A stretch of 64,000 bases of DNA from Bacteroides muris (ex Afrizal et al. 2022). Lineage in GTDB: Bacteria; Bacteroidota; Bacteroidia; Bacteroidales; Bacteroidaceae. Of the stretch, positions 26,096 through 34,157 are shown one piece after another; positions within the stretch are counted from its first letter, which is position 1, and each line of letters begins with the position of its first letter. Location: assembly GCF_004793475.1 (NCBI RefSeq), contig NZ_SRYZ01000012.1, positions 1 to 64,000 on the forward strand, written 5' to 3'. Both the position numbers and the translations under genes were made by a program. The notes under the pieces are model-generated. The model was given only the letters and a program-made list of their open reading frames with translations. It was not told the origin of the DNA and did no database searches.

Positions 26096-26393
26096 TGTAA
26101 CGATTGGAGGCAACGCACCTCAGTCAAAGCACGTTCAACATTATTTACCGGGCTTGGAACGATGCTCTTTGACGATGCTGCGCCCGAAAGAGTTGCATGA
26201 ACAACTTACATCTCAGGCCGGATGAAAGGCATCCGGGAACACTATGAAAATGTAGCCGTAGGTGGCGGCCGGAACCGCCAGCCCTCAACTATCGCCCTAA
26301 GGAAGCGATGCTCAACGGGCTTAAATTCCTCAGTAAGCGGCAACTGAGACACATGACATACCTGTTCTCTGTGCGCGTCGCATGCACAGTAGG

Positions 26394-26525
26394 ATGACTG
26401 TTATCAACCGAGACACGCCGGATTTTTTGGATTTAGTGGCGGCGATGGTTCAAGGACTGATTACAGCCGGACTCAAAGTATCTGATGCAGAAATTAGAAA
26501 GGATAGCATAGGGAAACGGGTATAA
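26394..26525 (+). CDS. possible 43-residue small protein in left arm
   Basis: An ORF of 43 codons (in-frame ATG also at 26382) beginning MTVINRDTPDFLDLVAAM and containing ITAGLKVSDAEIRK. The amphipathic helix pattern and balanced acidic/basic residues look protein-like. It lies downstream of promoter 2 and upstream of the HTH gene. No family is recognised. Confidence 0.4.
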   Translation: MTVINRDTPDFLDLVAAMVQGLITAGLKVSDAEIRKDSIGKRV

Positions 26526-26833
26526 ACTACCGAAAACCAACGAAGAAAGTGTGCGCTATGCCCATAGCGGGCAGCACACACGGCGCATATCCCACTGTCG
26601 GGCGGATAGCCCCTGCTGTCGGCCTATATCATAGGCGTCAGCGGACAGGGACAACTGCGCCCATGCCGGACATGACTGTTCGGCAGCAACGACTGTCGGC
26701 TCCAGCGAGAAAGAAGCCGACGGCCACTTCTATGTCCTTTTCGGGACCGTCATCGTGCCTCTTTATCCGTCGCCGGAGGTGTGATGATGCCAGACAGTCA
26801 GGCGATACAATCTTTCAAATTCATTCCCCCCAG

Positions 26834-27166
26834 ATGAAACTGAACCTTTTTGACCTTCTTCAGGCGTCGATGTCCGACCCTGACTCTCCCAATATTCTCC
26901 TCACCGTCCATCTTTCTGACCTCCATCAGCTTGTTGTGGACACAATCGAAGCCACACGTGAGCGCATCCTCCCGTTGTATATGGATGCCGAAAAGGAGCG
27001 GCCCCTCACAAGGAAGGAAGTCGCCGAGCAGCTCGGAGTGTGCGAGACCACCGTATTCAACATGGCACGTGCCGGCAAACTGCGCTCATTCAAGGTGAAC
27101 GGCAGTACCCGTTACAGCCAGCGAGACGTCAACGCAATTATTAATGCCAAAGCCACGAAACAATGA
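26834..27166 (+). CDS. helix-turn-helix (excisionase-type) protein
   Basis: A 110-residue protein whose C-terminal half is a MerR/excisionase-like winged helix: LTRKEVAEQLGVCETTVFNMARAG, then KLRSFKVNGSTRYSQRDVNAII. The ORF runs back to 26549, but the 95 extra residues are Arg/Pro-rich and not protein-like, and they overlap a GC-rich repeat region, so the ATG at 26834 is used. Its stop overlaps the DUF3987 start by 4 bp. Proteins like this act as excisionases or as regulators of replication/mobilization genes in Bacteroides elements. Confidence 0.78.
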   Translation: MKLNLFDLLQASMSDPDSPNILLTVHLSDLHQLVVDTIEATRERILPLYMDAEKERPLTRKEVAEQLGVCETTVFNMARAGKLRSFKVNGSTRYSQRDVNAIINAKATKQ

Positions 27167-28626
27167 GCAAGCCTCAATCACTTGACAATTCTACCAAAGA
27201 GGACGAGCCGTTTATTGACCGCCAGCCTGACCAATTGACCAATCAGTCGACAGGGCAAGCGGAGCCGGAGGTGCCGACAGGGTCTGACAGCGTGATTGCA
27301 CAGCAATCCTCAACGCAGAATATCAGCGTATTGCCCGTTGATGTCCTGCCTCCGAGATTGCAGGAAATCATAAACGAGGCAAATATCTGCCTCGGATTCC
27401 CGAAAGACTATCTCGCAGGGGCAATGCTGACGGCTATGGCCGCAGTTATCGGCAACACCCACACCGCCGAGATAATGCCCGGCTGGAAAGAATATGCCAT
27501 TCTTTTCACAGCTCTTGTCGGAAGCCCCGGCACCAACAAGAGTCACCCGCTGAGTTTCGCCGTGCAACCGCTCATCGACTTCGATGCTGAACAGGCGGCG
27601 ATATTCGGCGAGGCGATGAAACGTTACGAGGTGGCGATGGAACTCCCTCCGAAAGATAGAGCAGCCAAAGGCTACGACACAAATCCTGTCGAGCCGAAGC
27701 GAGTCCGCTTCACCATGCAGGATGTGACCCCGGAGGCCGTGCATCGCATCCTGTCGGAAAACCGCCGTAGCCTCGTGCTCGTTTCCGATGAGCTTGCCGG
27801 TTGGTTCAAGAACTTTAACCGCTACAACAACGGCTCGGAGTCCGAATTCTGGATGTCGGTGTTCAACCACAAGGCAGCCATGTCCGACCGAAAGAGCAGT
27901 CAGAGCGGCGTGTTCATCCGCAATCCGTTTCTCTGCGTCATCGGCACAATCCAGCCCAAGGTGCTGACCGAGCTTGCCGCCGGAAACCGCAACGCCAACG
28001 GCTTCATGGAGCGGATACTCTATGTATTCCCCTCCGTGCAGTCGAAAGTCAGATGGAACCGCGAGAGGAAATCTCCGTCATTCGACATCGCCGTAGCATG
28101 GAGTGAAATCCTGTCGAGACTTATCGGCATTGTCCCTGCCGTCGATTCCTGCGGAGAGATAATCCCGGAGGATGTGCCTTTCTCGCCGGAAGCCCTCGAC
28201 CGCCTTTTCTCATGGCAGAACGAAGTGACCGACCGATGCAACGCCGAAGGAAGCGACACCCTTACCTCCATTGCGAGCAAGCTCGAAATATACGCAGTCA
28301 GGTTTTCTCTTTTGCTGGCACTCGCAGACCGGGCGTGTGGCGATGAGAAAAAACTGATTGATGCCGACACCGTGGAGCGCGCCATACGCCTAACGGAGTA
28401 TTTCCGCGTGACCGCCGCAAAGGTGCAGGGCATCGTAAGCGAAGACGCTTTGACGGAGTTGCAGCTTGCCGTACTATCGGAACTGCCCCGCACGTTCACC
28501 ACAGCCGAGGGCGTGGCGATCGCCGCAAAATGCGGTATGTCGGAGCGCAGTTTCAAGCGGTTCATCAAAGACCGCAAAGGCGTTCTGTTCGTCCATTCCG
28601 CCCACGGAAACTACACTAAATTATAA
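27163..28626 (+). CDS. DUF3987-family protein of mobile element
   Basis: A 487-residue protein of the DUF3987 family common in Bacteroides mobilizable elements. After a polar, Gln/Ser-rich N-terminus (about 1-55), the domain begins with GFPKDYLAGAMLTAMAAVIG and a degenerate P-loop-like GSPGTNKSHP (about residue 126; family members usually have GKS). LVLVSDELAGWFKNFNRYN may be the Walker B region. The C-terminal about 90 residues hold a small helical domain with a HTH-like end. A replication or primase-helicase-like role is suggested for the family but not established. It is coupled to the HTH gene upstream. Confidence 0.82.
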   Translation: MSKPQSLDNSTKEDEPFIDRQPDQLTNQSTGQAEPEVPTGSDSVIAQQSSTQNISVLPVDVLPPRLQEIINEANICLGFPKDYLAGAMLTAMAAVIGNTHTAEIMPGWKEYAILFTALVGSPGTNKSHPLSFAVQPLIDFDAEQAAIFGEAMKRYEVAMELPPKDRAAKGYDTNPVEPKRVRFTMQDVTPEAVHRILSENRRSLVLVSDELAGWFKNFNRYNNGSESEFWMSVFNHKAAMSDRKSSQSGVFIRNPFLCVIGTIQPKVLTELAAGNRNANGFMERILYVFPSVQSKVRWNRERKSPSFDIAVAWSEILSRLIGIVPAVDSCGEIIPEDVPFSPEALDRLFSWQNEVTDRCNAEGSDTLTSIASKLEIYAVRFSLLLALADRACGDEKKLIDADTVERAIRLTEYFRVTAAKVQGIVSEDALTELQLAVLSELPRTFTTAEGVAIAAKCGMSERSFKRFIKDRKGVLFVHSAHGNYTKL

Positions 28627-29024
28627 ACATTCCCCCTTGGCATTATTGTCACTTTGGCATTTCCTACGGAGATGCCGACGCACCCCGACTGTGCCAAAAT
28701 GACGAAAATGCCAAGGGGTAAATTCTCAAACAGAAGTCCCGTGAAACATCCTTTTTTCATCGAAGAAACCATTGCAGTAAGTGCAGTGGTTACAGCGGTG
28801 CACCACTGCTATGGCAGTGCAGTACCATCCGTGCAGTGGCGGCACGGAAATTACGCCATCCGGAAATTCCTTAGCTCATTAGGGAATTTTTCGAGCCGCA
28901 TGGTCTGCCACCACGCTAAAAATGTCCCTACTGAGCCAATGGGGTCACCCCCTTTGGAAACCCCGATACATCTTTACGAGAAGCCGTACACTCCGATTGT
29001 TCCACAAGCAAACGCCCCTTGCCT
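28627..29024. other. non-coding gap before relaxase, candidate oriT/origin region
   Basis: The 398-bp gap holds a 27-bp imperfect inverted repeat (28633-28718), a cluster of GTGCAGT repeats in both orientations (28777-28845), and a small inverted repeat AATTCCTTA/TAGGGAATT near 28866-28889. A relaxase nick site is expected upstream of mob, so oriT is likely here, but no known nic sequence was recognised. An ORF over 28654-29028 shows no coding character. Confidence 0.5.
28633..28718. repeat. 27-bp inverted repeat after DUF3987 gene
   Basis: Arms at 28633-28659 and 28692-28718, matching at 24 of 27 positions, with outer ends CCCCTTGGCATT and AATGCCAAGGGG and a 32-base loop. It could be a terminator, a replication-protein site or part of oriT. 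Confidence 0.75.
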
Positions 29025-30373
29025 ATGAGTTACGCTGTACTCCACATCATGAAGGCAAGCGGCTCGTGCAATGCCATCGCCCGACACATCGAGCGAACCA
29101 CGCAGCCCGACAACGCTCACTCCGAACTGCGCCATCTCAACCGGGATGATTTCATCAAATATCCCGATGGCGTTGACGGTCTGGGCGAGGCTATCCAGCA
29201 CCGTCTCGACAATGCCGGACTGACGCGCAAGATTGGCAAGAATCAGGTGCTCGCCCTCAATGTGCTGATGACATCTGACGGCGATGCGTTGCGCCGCCTT
29301 GCTGACGAAGGTCGTCTTGACGAGTGGGCACAGGCGAGTGTCGGCTGGGCAAAACAGACTTTCGGCGAGGACAACGTTGTCGCCGCCCATCTCCACATGG
29401 ACGAGCAGACGCCGCATCTCCAGTCACGGTCGTGCCGATAGTCACCGCCGAGAGAAAGAAGAAAGCGAGCGAGGCGAAAGCCAAGAAACGCTACCGCACC
29501 AAATCCAAGGACGGCCCCCGGCTTAGCGCCAACGACATAATGACCCGCGACAACCTTACCCGGTTTCAGGATACCTACGCCGAAGCGATGGAACATTTCG
29601 GGCTGGAACGAGGCATCCGTGGCTCCGAGGCCCGCCACGTTGACCAGCACGAATACTATCGCCAATGTCAAATCAGGAAGAAAGATTTGGAGCAGGATGT
29701 GGCCGGACTCTCCGCCGAGAAAAAGCAGCTCGATACCGAAAACCGGTCTTTGGAGAAACGTAAAGCTGAACTTGAACGTGGCAACCGCTGGATTGAAAAA
29801 ACAATCATCGAATCCAAAGCTGCAAATAAGCAACTGACCGAAGAAAACGCCCAACTTACCAAGGATAAGAAATTGCTTGTTGAGTATAATTCGACACTGA
29901 AAGAGACTGTCGTTGGAATGATTGAGGAATACAAAGGTCTTGAAACATCGAAAGAAAAACTCTCAAGGGAAGTATCGGCTCTTGAAGCGTCTAAAATGTC
30001 AGTCGCTTATGATTCCGATTATACCGAATATAAGGCTGACATTGAGAAATTCTTCCCGGATGTCCCCGACCTGCTTAATTGGGCGAGATACTGCAAACAT
30101 ATCGGGTTCCCCGACAGCTTCACCCAACAAATAGTTGCGCAACAGCCCGTGCAGTTCAGAGGAAAGCTATATTCGCCGGAGCATAGCCAAAGTTATTCAA
30201 CCGAGCATTCCGAGGCAAAACTTGAACGAGATCCCAAGGAAAAGCATCGTTTCATGCTGAAGATAGATGGCGTGAGCGTATTTCAATGGTTCCGCAATAA
30301 AGCCAAAGAGTTCCTTGCCAAACTCGGTATCAGGCTCAATGAACCGAAACGGGAACCATCGTTGGGCCGCTAG
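29025..30373 (+). pseudogene. MobV-family relaxase, frameshifted
   Basis: Two reading frames together encode a 449-residue MobV (Mob_Pre) relaxase that would nick oriT. The N-terminal part (MSYAVLHIMKASG, then the domain to HLHMDEQTPHL) is in one frame and stops at 29441. The rest (from VTVVPIVTAERKKKASEAK) is in another. Restoring one C after 29422 gives HLHVTVVPIV, as in family members, so a one-base deletion lies directly in the metal-binding HxDExTPH motif region. The C-terminal half is a long coiled coil (about residues 210-330) with a tail. Either the gene is inactive or this is a sequencing error. Confidence 0.85.
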
Positions 30374-30432
30374 AACAATCGCCACCGGGAGTATACTTTC
30401 TCTCGGTGGCAATCGTTTTGATTTTGTGTCTA

Positions 30433-31086
30433 TTAAAAGGGCAAATCAATTGGAGAAGGATTGTTCTGATTGCTCGATTGAGGCAAATACCAACCAGATA
30501 TTTGCAAATAGCAACGTTCGTCAGACCATGCGCCTTTCCCATCGAACCAGTTGGCTAAAGAGAGCCTAACAATCGTTCCAGCCGGGATACTTGCAACAGG
30601 AGGCAAGAACCCTACATATTTAATTTTAAGGCCTCTATAAATATAATAATCTTTCTCAAATGATACCACATGAGTTAGACTTTCGTCCGACACCCAAAAC
30701 TGCGTACTGAAACCAGGAACTTTATCCCTTGTAACGTATATCTTCGATTGTAAGCAACCATCGAAAGTTCCATTCAAGTGTCCCTTATAAAGGCGATTGC
30801 CAAGATTATGCGTCCTTACATAATTCACTATCCCGGAAATGCCTACATTGCCCAATTTTTTTATTGGAGATGTCTGCTTGTCTTCCACATGAGGGGCCTC
30901 TCTAACGTTCCATGCTGTTTCAACAGTCATTTCCCAGCGATCGCCAATTTCATATGGAACATCAGCGGTTAAGTTGCCGCCGCGCTCGTTGTGCAAGCGG
31001 ATCAACTCACCGTTTTGTTCATTTATGCCACCGACACAAACGCCGTTAACCATTTTAGTTTTGGAAACGATAAGAACTGTTGCCAT
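30433..31086 (-). CDS. possible OB-fold protein of DUF488 cargo operon
   Basis: A 217-residue soluble protein, predicted beta-rich. The start (MATVLIVSKTKMVNGVCVGG) and NGELIRLHNERGGN suggest the beginning of a first barrel, and SIPAGTIVRLSLANWF and CYLQISGWYLP the second. It resembles the dual OB-fold domain type, which would mean nucleic-acid binding, but that assignment is tentative. It is third in a tight operon with two DUF488 proteins (3-bp gap). AT-rich composition differs from the mob genes beside it. Confidence 0.55.
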   Translation of the reverse strand: MATVLIVSKTKMVNGVCVGGINEQNGELIRLHNERGGNLTADVPYEIGDRWEMTVETAWNVREAPHVEDKQTSPIKKLGNVGISGIVNYVRTHNLGNRLYKGHLNGTFDGCLQSKIYVTRDKVPGFSTQFWVSDESLTHVVSFEKDYYIYRGLKIKYVGFLPPVASIPAGTIVRLSLANWFDGKGAWSDERCYLQISGWYLPQSSNQNNPSPIDLPF

Positions 31087-31089
31087 ATC

Positions 31090-31572
31090 TTATAAGTTTA
31101 TGATTTCACTATTTAGGATGGAGGCTAACTTTTGAGCCACTAAAGATCGATGACATGCAGACGCCTTTTCTTCTACACAGAAAAAGACAATATTCTTGGC
31201 CTCGCTGCTTATAAGCTCATTTGCTAATTTTTCAATATCAAACGGCTCTAATATATGCTTAAGATATTCAGATTTGAACACTGGGCCAAGAGTAGTTCTC
31301 TGTTTTTTAGATTCACCATTTGCTTTATCAGCATCTTTTTGCATTTGGCGAATCTCATTTGTTGGGGCAAGCTCCTTGATATATTTGTAATTAATACCGA
31401 GTCCTTGCAACTTTGCTTGCAGGTAATTGCTGTTCACATATTTATATTGAGAACCGCGAACACCTCGACGTTGACGAATATCGCAGAAGAGGTCTATATT
31501 ATTATCTCGGAGTTTGTTAAAATATGACTCTTCAGTAGAATTATAAACTCCTATAGTAAAAATCTTAATCAT
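31090..31572 (-). CDS. DUF488-family protein (short paralogue)
   Basis: A 160-residue protein of the DUF488 family. Landmarks are the N-terminal IFTIGVYNST (family IGxG/GHxxxS region), DIRQRRGVRG (DVRxxP region) and the C-terminal FFCVEEKASACHRS (CxExxxxxCHR motif). These residues suggest an active site, but no reaction is established for the family. The start overlaps the stop of the longer paralogue by 8 bp (ATGATTAA), so it is translationally coupled. It is missing the insert found in the longer copy. Confidence 0.8.
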   Translation of the reverse strand: MIKIFTIGVYNSTEESYFNKLRDNNIDLFCDIRQRRGVRGSQYKYVNSNYLQAKLQGLGINYKYIKELAPTNEIRQMQKDADKANGESKKQRTTLGPVFKSEYLKHILEPFDIEKLANELISSEAKNIVFFCVEEKASACHRSLVAQKLASILNSEIINL

Positions 31573-32179
31573 AAGGGTTAAATGTTTCTTCTGTCGGTTC
31601 GGTTATATTTTTATATGATTTTCGAGACCTAAAATATGGAGGTTCACATTCTCCAAATAGATTACCGCCCGGTTCCCATAATCCTTTCGTCAGAGTCTTC
31701 ATGATTTCTTCTTGACTAATTACTTTGTTAACCGCTACGATATGGTTCATAGAGATGTGGTATCCAAAATAAAGTTCCCTTCCTATAAGTTTACTACGGT
31801 GGCATTCCGAAGGATCAGATTCGCTACACATAATTGCCACTCGACAATTCTTAGAGTTTGCATCCACTAATCTATGCAATCCGGTTTTAAATGAAGGCTC
31901 CTCTGCCATCTTATGATAGTCAAAATAACCTTCCTCATCATAACATATGTCATTTGATGGGCGACCTCCGATGTAATCACCCATATAAATATATCTAATT
32001 CCTTCTTGTTGCAACCATCCGTCAATGATTCCATGATTAAATTGAGGAACCCATTTTGAGTATGGACTGGTTCTAACATCGACAAGGAAATGGATGTCAA
32101 AAGACCTAAGTTCTGAAAGGAACTCTTCTTGAGTCTTTTGACCATGACCTATCGAATATAGAGACGAAACTTCGTGCAT
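31565..32179 (-). CDS. DUF488-family protein (long paralogue)
   Basis: A 204-residue protein of DUF488. It has LYSIGHGQKTQEEF, DVRTSPYSKWVPQFN (DVRxxPxS) and IMCSESDPSECHRSKLIG (CxExxPxxCHR), all intact, plus an insert with GGRPSNDICYDEEGYFDYHK. The C-terminal 40 residues are polar. It is the first gene of the cargo operon, with a good promoter at 32199-32229. The pairing of two diverged DUF488 paralogues and a possible nucleic-acid-binding protein in a mobile-element cargo slot suggests a small defence or nucleic-acid-modifying system; that is inference. Confidence 0.85.
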   Translation of the reverse strand: MHEVSSLYSIGHGQKTQEEFLSELRSFDIHFLVDVRTSPYSKWVPQFNHGIIDGWLQQEGIRYIYMGDYIGGRPSNDICYDEEGYFDYHKMAEEPSFKTGLHRLVDANSKNCRVAIMCSESDPSECHRSKLIGRELYFGYHISMNHIVAVNKVISQEEIMKTLTKGLWEPGGNLFGECEPPYFRSRKSYKNITEPTEETFNPYD

Positions 32180-32198
32180 TGTATCGAATTTTAATTTG

Positions 32199-32229
32199 TA
32201 AAATTAGCGATATTTATCTATATCACAAA
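32199..32229 (-). promoter_or_regulatory. promoter of DUF488 cargo operon
   Basis: Minus-strand TTTG (32226-32229), 19-bp spacer and TAATTTTA (32199-32206), one base off TAnnTTTG. It lies 19 bp before the start. Confidence 0.6.
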
Positions 32230-32302
32230 ACTCTAACGTATGTTATAGAGCATATATTGGACTAATTTTGAGAATTTTCTTCTTGTATGCTTCATAAAAC
32301 GT

Positions 32303-33709
32303 TTATTTCACCTCTTCAGGCAGTGCGTTAAGTTGCTTATCAACCCGGTATCGGGGCTGATTGAAGGCGGCGCAGAGTAGCATGAAGAGGTCATGAAGTT
32401 CAAGCATTGAATAGTGTTCAACGGCACTACTGCCTACCTCATGGAGTCCGGTGGCATACATATTTACCTGCGCTTTGTTGGCGATGTCTATGTGGGTCTT
32501 GCGGCAGAGCTTGCTACTACCTACTGAATGCAGTGGCACACGGTTCATCGTGACTGTCGCCTCATCATACTGGTTAACCAGACGGTCAATCTTACAATAC
32601 TCAAGGAGCTTCTTAATCTTGGCGTTGTATCCACTTTTGCCAGAGGCATATTTGAGAACGCCAAATTTGAAACCGGAGCGTTTGACGATGTCCAACGCAA
32701 ACAGCATCAATGGCGTTTTCTTTTCCCGGCGGTCATTCTGCGTCTTCATTGTTTTCTTGGGGAGATATTGAACGTAGGGAATGCCGTCATCAGAAACTGC
32801 AACATTCGACATCGACAACTTCATAAAATCTCCGATACGACAACCGAGAGCACACTGAAGAAGAAAGGCATCTTTGGTTTCCTTCAAATTGTCGGGCACA
32901 TCCGTTGCCATTATCTGTTGAACTTCCTCATAGCGGAGGAAGAAAGGATCATCATATTGTTCTCTCAAAGCCTCGTTCCTTCGTTTCTTGGTGAGACGCC
33001 TAAACGGAGATTTTAGAATCTCGTCATTTTCCTCCAGCTCATTGAAGAAAGCCTGCAATGCCCGGAGTTTCGCCGATGCCGTGTTGATACTCGCTTGCTT
33101 GGTCGGTATGGAGATCTTTTGCAGGCTTCCATATATCGCCTTATGCTTATCGACATATTTATATTCGTTGATAACGAACTCTCGGAATGCCAGTATATCT
33201 TCCGGAGTGAATTGGTTCGGTGTATAATGCGATTTCTTGAAAATGATAAGGTAACGTGAGAGTTTATCCCATACAATCTTATAAATCTTGGCTCTGCCCT
33301 CACTGACGGTGCCGTATGTTTTCAGACCGTCAATGTAGCGGTCGAAACGTGCCAACAGTGTTTCGATTTCCTCCGGATTGACTATATTGTATTTCTCCGG
33401 ATTGAGAAGCATATCTATTCTCGCCTCAAAGTCGGTGGCGTCGAATTCAGGACATTCCTCTTTCAGTTGCTTATAGGCTTCGTGCATCGCATCAATCTCG
33501 CGTGTAATAGCGAGACGCAATTCCTCGTTATAGAGGCTGACACGAGGTCTTAGTGAGCCATCCATATCGAACTTCTTCAGATCGGCGAGGTCTGCCTCAA
33601 TACTGCTCTTGTGAAAGAGCTGGACTTCTCGGCCCTCCGTAAGCCGGAAGCGAAGTCTTATTTTACCGCTCGTCTTGGTCGTGCGGAGGTAGAGAGTTAT
33701 TCTTTCCAT
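32303..33709 (-). CDS. int: tyrosine recombinase (site-specific integrase)
   Basis: A 468-residue phage-integrase-family recombinase of the Bacteroides element type. It has an N-terminal arm-binding part, a SAM-like core-binding domain (about residues 110-230) and a catalytic domain. Catalytic residues can be placed at Arg in CALGCRIGDF, Lys in YLPKKTMK, Arg in SSKLCRKTH, His in GLHEVGS and the nucleophile Tyr in AVEHYSML. Spacing fits R-K-HxxR-H-Y, although the HxxR block is degenerate (SKLCR), as in other Bacteroides integrases. It lies at the right end of the element and would catalyse integration and excision. Confidence 0.9.
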   Translation of the reverse strand: MERITLYLRTTKTSGKIRLRFRLTEGREVQLFHKSSIEADLADLKKFDMDGSLRPRVSLYNEELRLAITREIDAMHEAYKQLKEECPEFDATDFEARIDMLLNPEKYNIVNPEEIETLLARFDRYIDGLKTYGTVSEGRAKIYKIVWDKLSRYLIIFKKSHYTPNQFTPEDILAFREFVINEYKYVDKHKAIYGSLQKISIPTKQASINTASAKLRALQAFFNELEENDEILKSPFRRLTKKRRNEALREQYDDPFFLRYEEVQQIMATDVPDNLKETKDAFLLQCALGCRIGDFMKLSMSNVAVSDDGIPYVQYLPKKTMKTQNDRREKKTPLMLFALDIVKRSGFKFGVLKYASGKSGYNAKIKKLLEYCKIDRLVNQYDEATVTMNRVPLHSVGSSKLCRKTHIDIANKAQVNMYATGLHEVGSSAVEHYSMLELHDLFMLLCAAFNQPRYRVDKQLNALPEEVK

Positions 33710-33916
33710 AGGTGGTTGTGCATTTCAAAATATCGTTGTGCAAGTATAACGTTTTTGCACAACCAAAAGTGCGTTGAATTAAATTCCTATGGATTTATTA
33801 ACATTCAAAATAGTTGTAATACGCTGATTTTCATTGACAATCATATTCAAATTCATTTATAGCCGTACATAATTCTAAATCCTTCAAAGATTTAGCAGCA
33901 GAGATAGGAAAATCAA

Positions 33917-34006
33917 ATCGTTCCTTCATGGAGTAAATATCGTTCCCTCACGGAGAAAAAATCGTTCCACCATGATGGAACGATTTTTTCTCCGTGAGGG
34001 AACGAT
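33917..34006. repeat. ATCGTTCC palindromic cluster with 31-bp perfect hairpin
   Basis: Positions 33939-33969 are exactly complementary to 33976-34006 (31 bp, 6-base loop CCATGA). The arms contain ATCGTTCCCTCACGGAG and ATCGTTCCA modules, and a further direct copy ATCGTTCCTTCATGGAG precedes at 33917-33933. Confidence 0.9.
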
Positions 34007-34144
34007 TTAAAAGATACAACTTTAATTCTTACCGTTCCTTACCTACAATACGAACCATGCCAGGCAATCGGGTGAAGATTTCCTGCGGATGGCGGAATAG
34101 TTTAACTAAACAAAGCATTTTTTCCATTGAAAGCGAAGAATGAC

Positions 34145-34152
34145 TACCTTTG
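34145..34152 (+). promoter_or_regulatory. -7-like box overlapping the first possible helicase start
   Basis: TACCTTTG matches TAnnTTTG and lies between ATG 34140 and ATG 34158. If used, ATG 34140 is not transcribed, which argues for a start at 34158 or 34221. Confidence 0.4.
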
Positions 34153-34157
34153 CAGCC

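Larger units (their letters stand above)
25602..26393. other. non-coding left arm of the element
   Basis: No convincing ORF is seen in this 0.8-kb stretch. Two Bacteroides promoters read rightward: TTG-N20-TAACTTTG (25861-25891) and TTTG-N20-TATCTTTA (26064-26095). A 16-codon ORF at 26175-26225 may be a remnant or leader. The high GC and absence of coding suggest regulatory RNA or attachment/transfer sequences. Confidence 0.5.
25570..33770. mobile_element. mobilizable integrated element (MobV relaxase, tyrosine integrase)
   Basis: The stretch between the steroid-reductase operon and the helicase gene carries a HTH protein, a DUF3987 protein, a MobV relaxase, a cargo operon and a tyrosine integrase, the usual content of Bacteroides mobilizable islands. 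GC content is visibly higher in the left half (26-30.4 kb) and lower in the cargo (30.4-32.2 kb). Both ends carry clusters of TTTGCACAAC (25578-25601 left; 33716-33764 right, both orientations). Exact att sites were not found, so the ends are approximate. There are no conjugation (tra) genes: transfer would need a helper, and the relaxase is frameshifted. Confidence 0.78.
33710..34157. other. right end of element and palindromic intergenic region
   Basis: 33716-33764 carries three TTGCACAAC copies (two inverted, one direct) next to the integrase start. 33770-33900 is AT-rich with no ORF. 33917-34006 is a palindromic repeat cluster. 34020-34140 shows nothing further except the approach to the helicase gene. 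The host-element junction must lie here but cannot be placed. Confidence 0.5.

Noticed and set aside
25858..26127. 89-codon minus-strand ORF and 79-codon + ORF at the same place
   Set aside because: Both frames are equally open and neither looks protein-like; better read as a non-coding arm with promoters.
28654..29028. 124-codon ORF between DUF3987 and relaxase
   Set aside because: It runs through the inverted repeat and GTGCAGT cluster, with no domain and no codon pattern like its neighbours.
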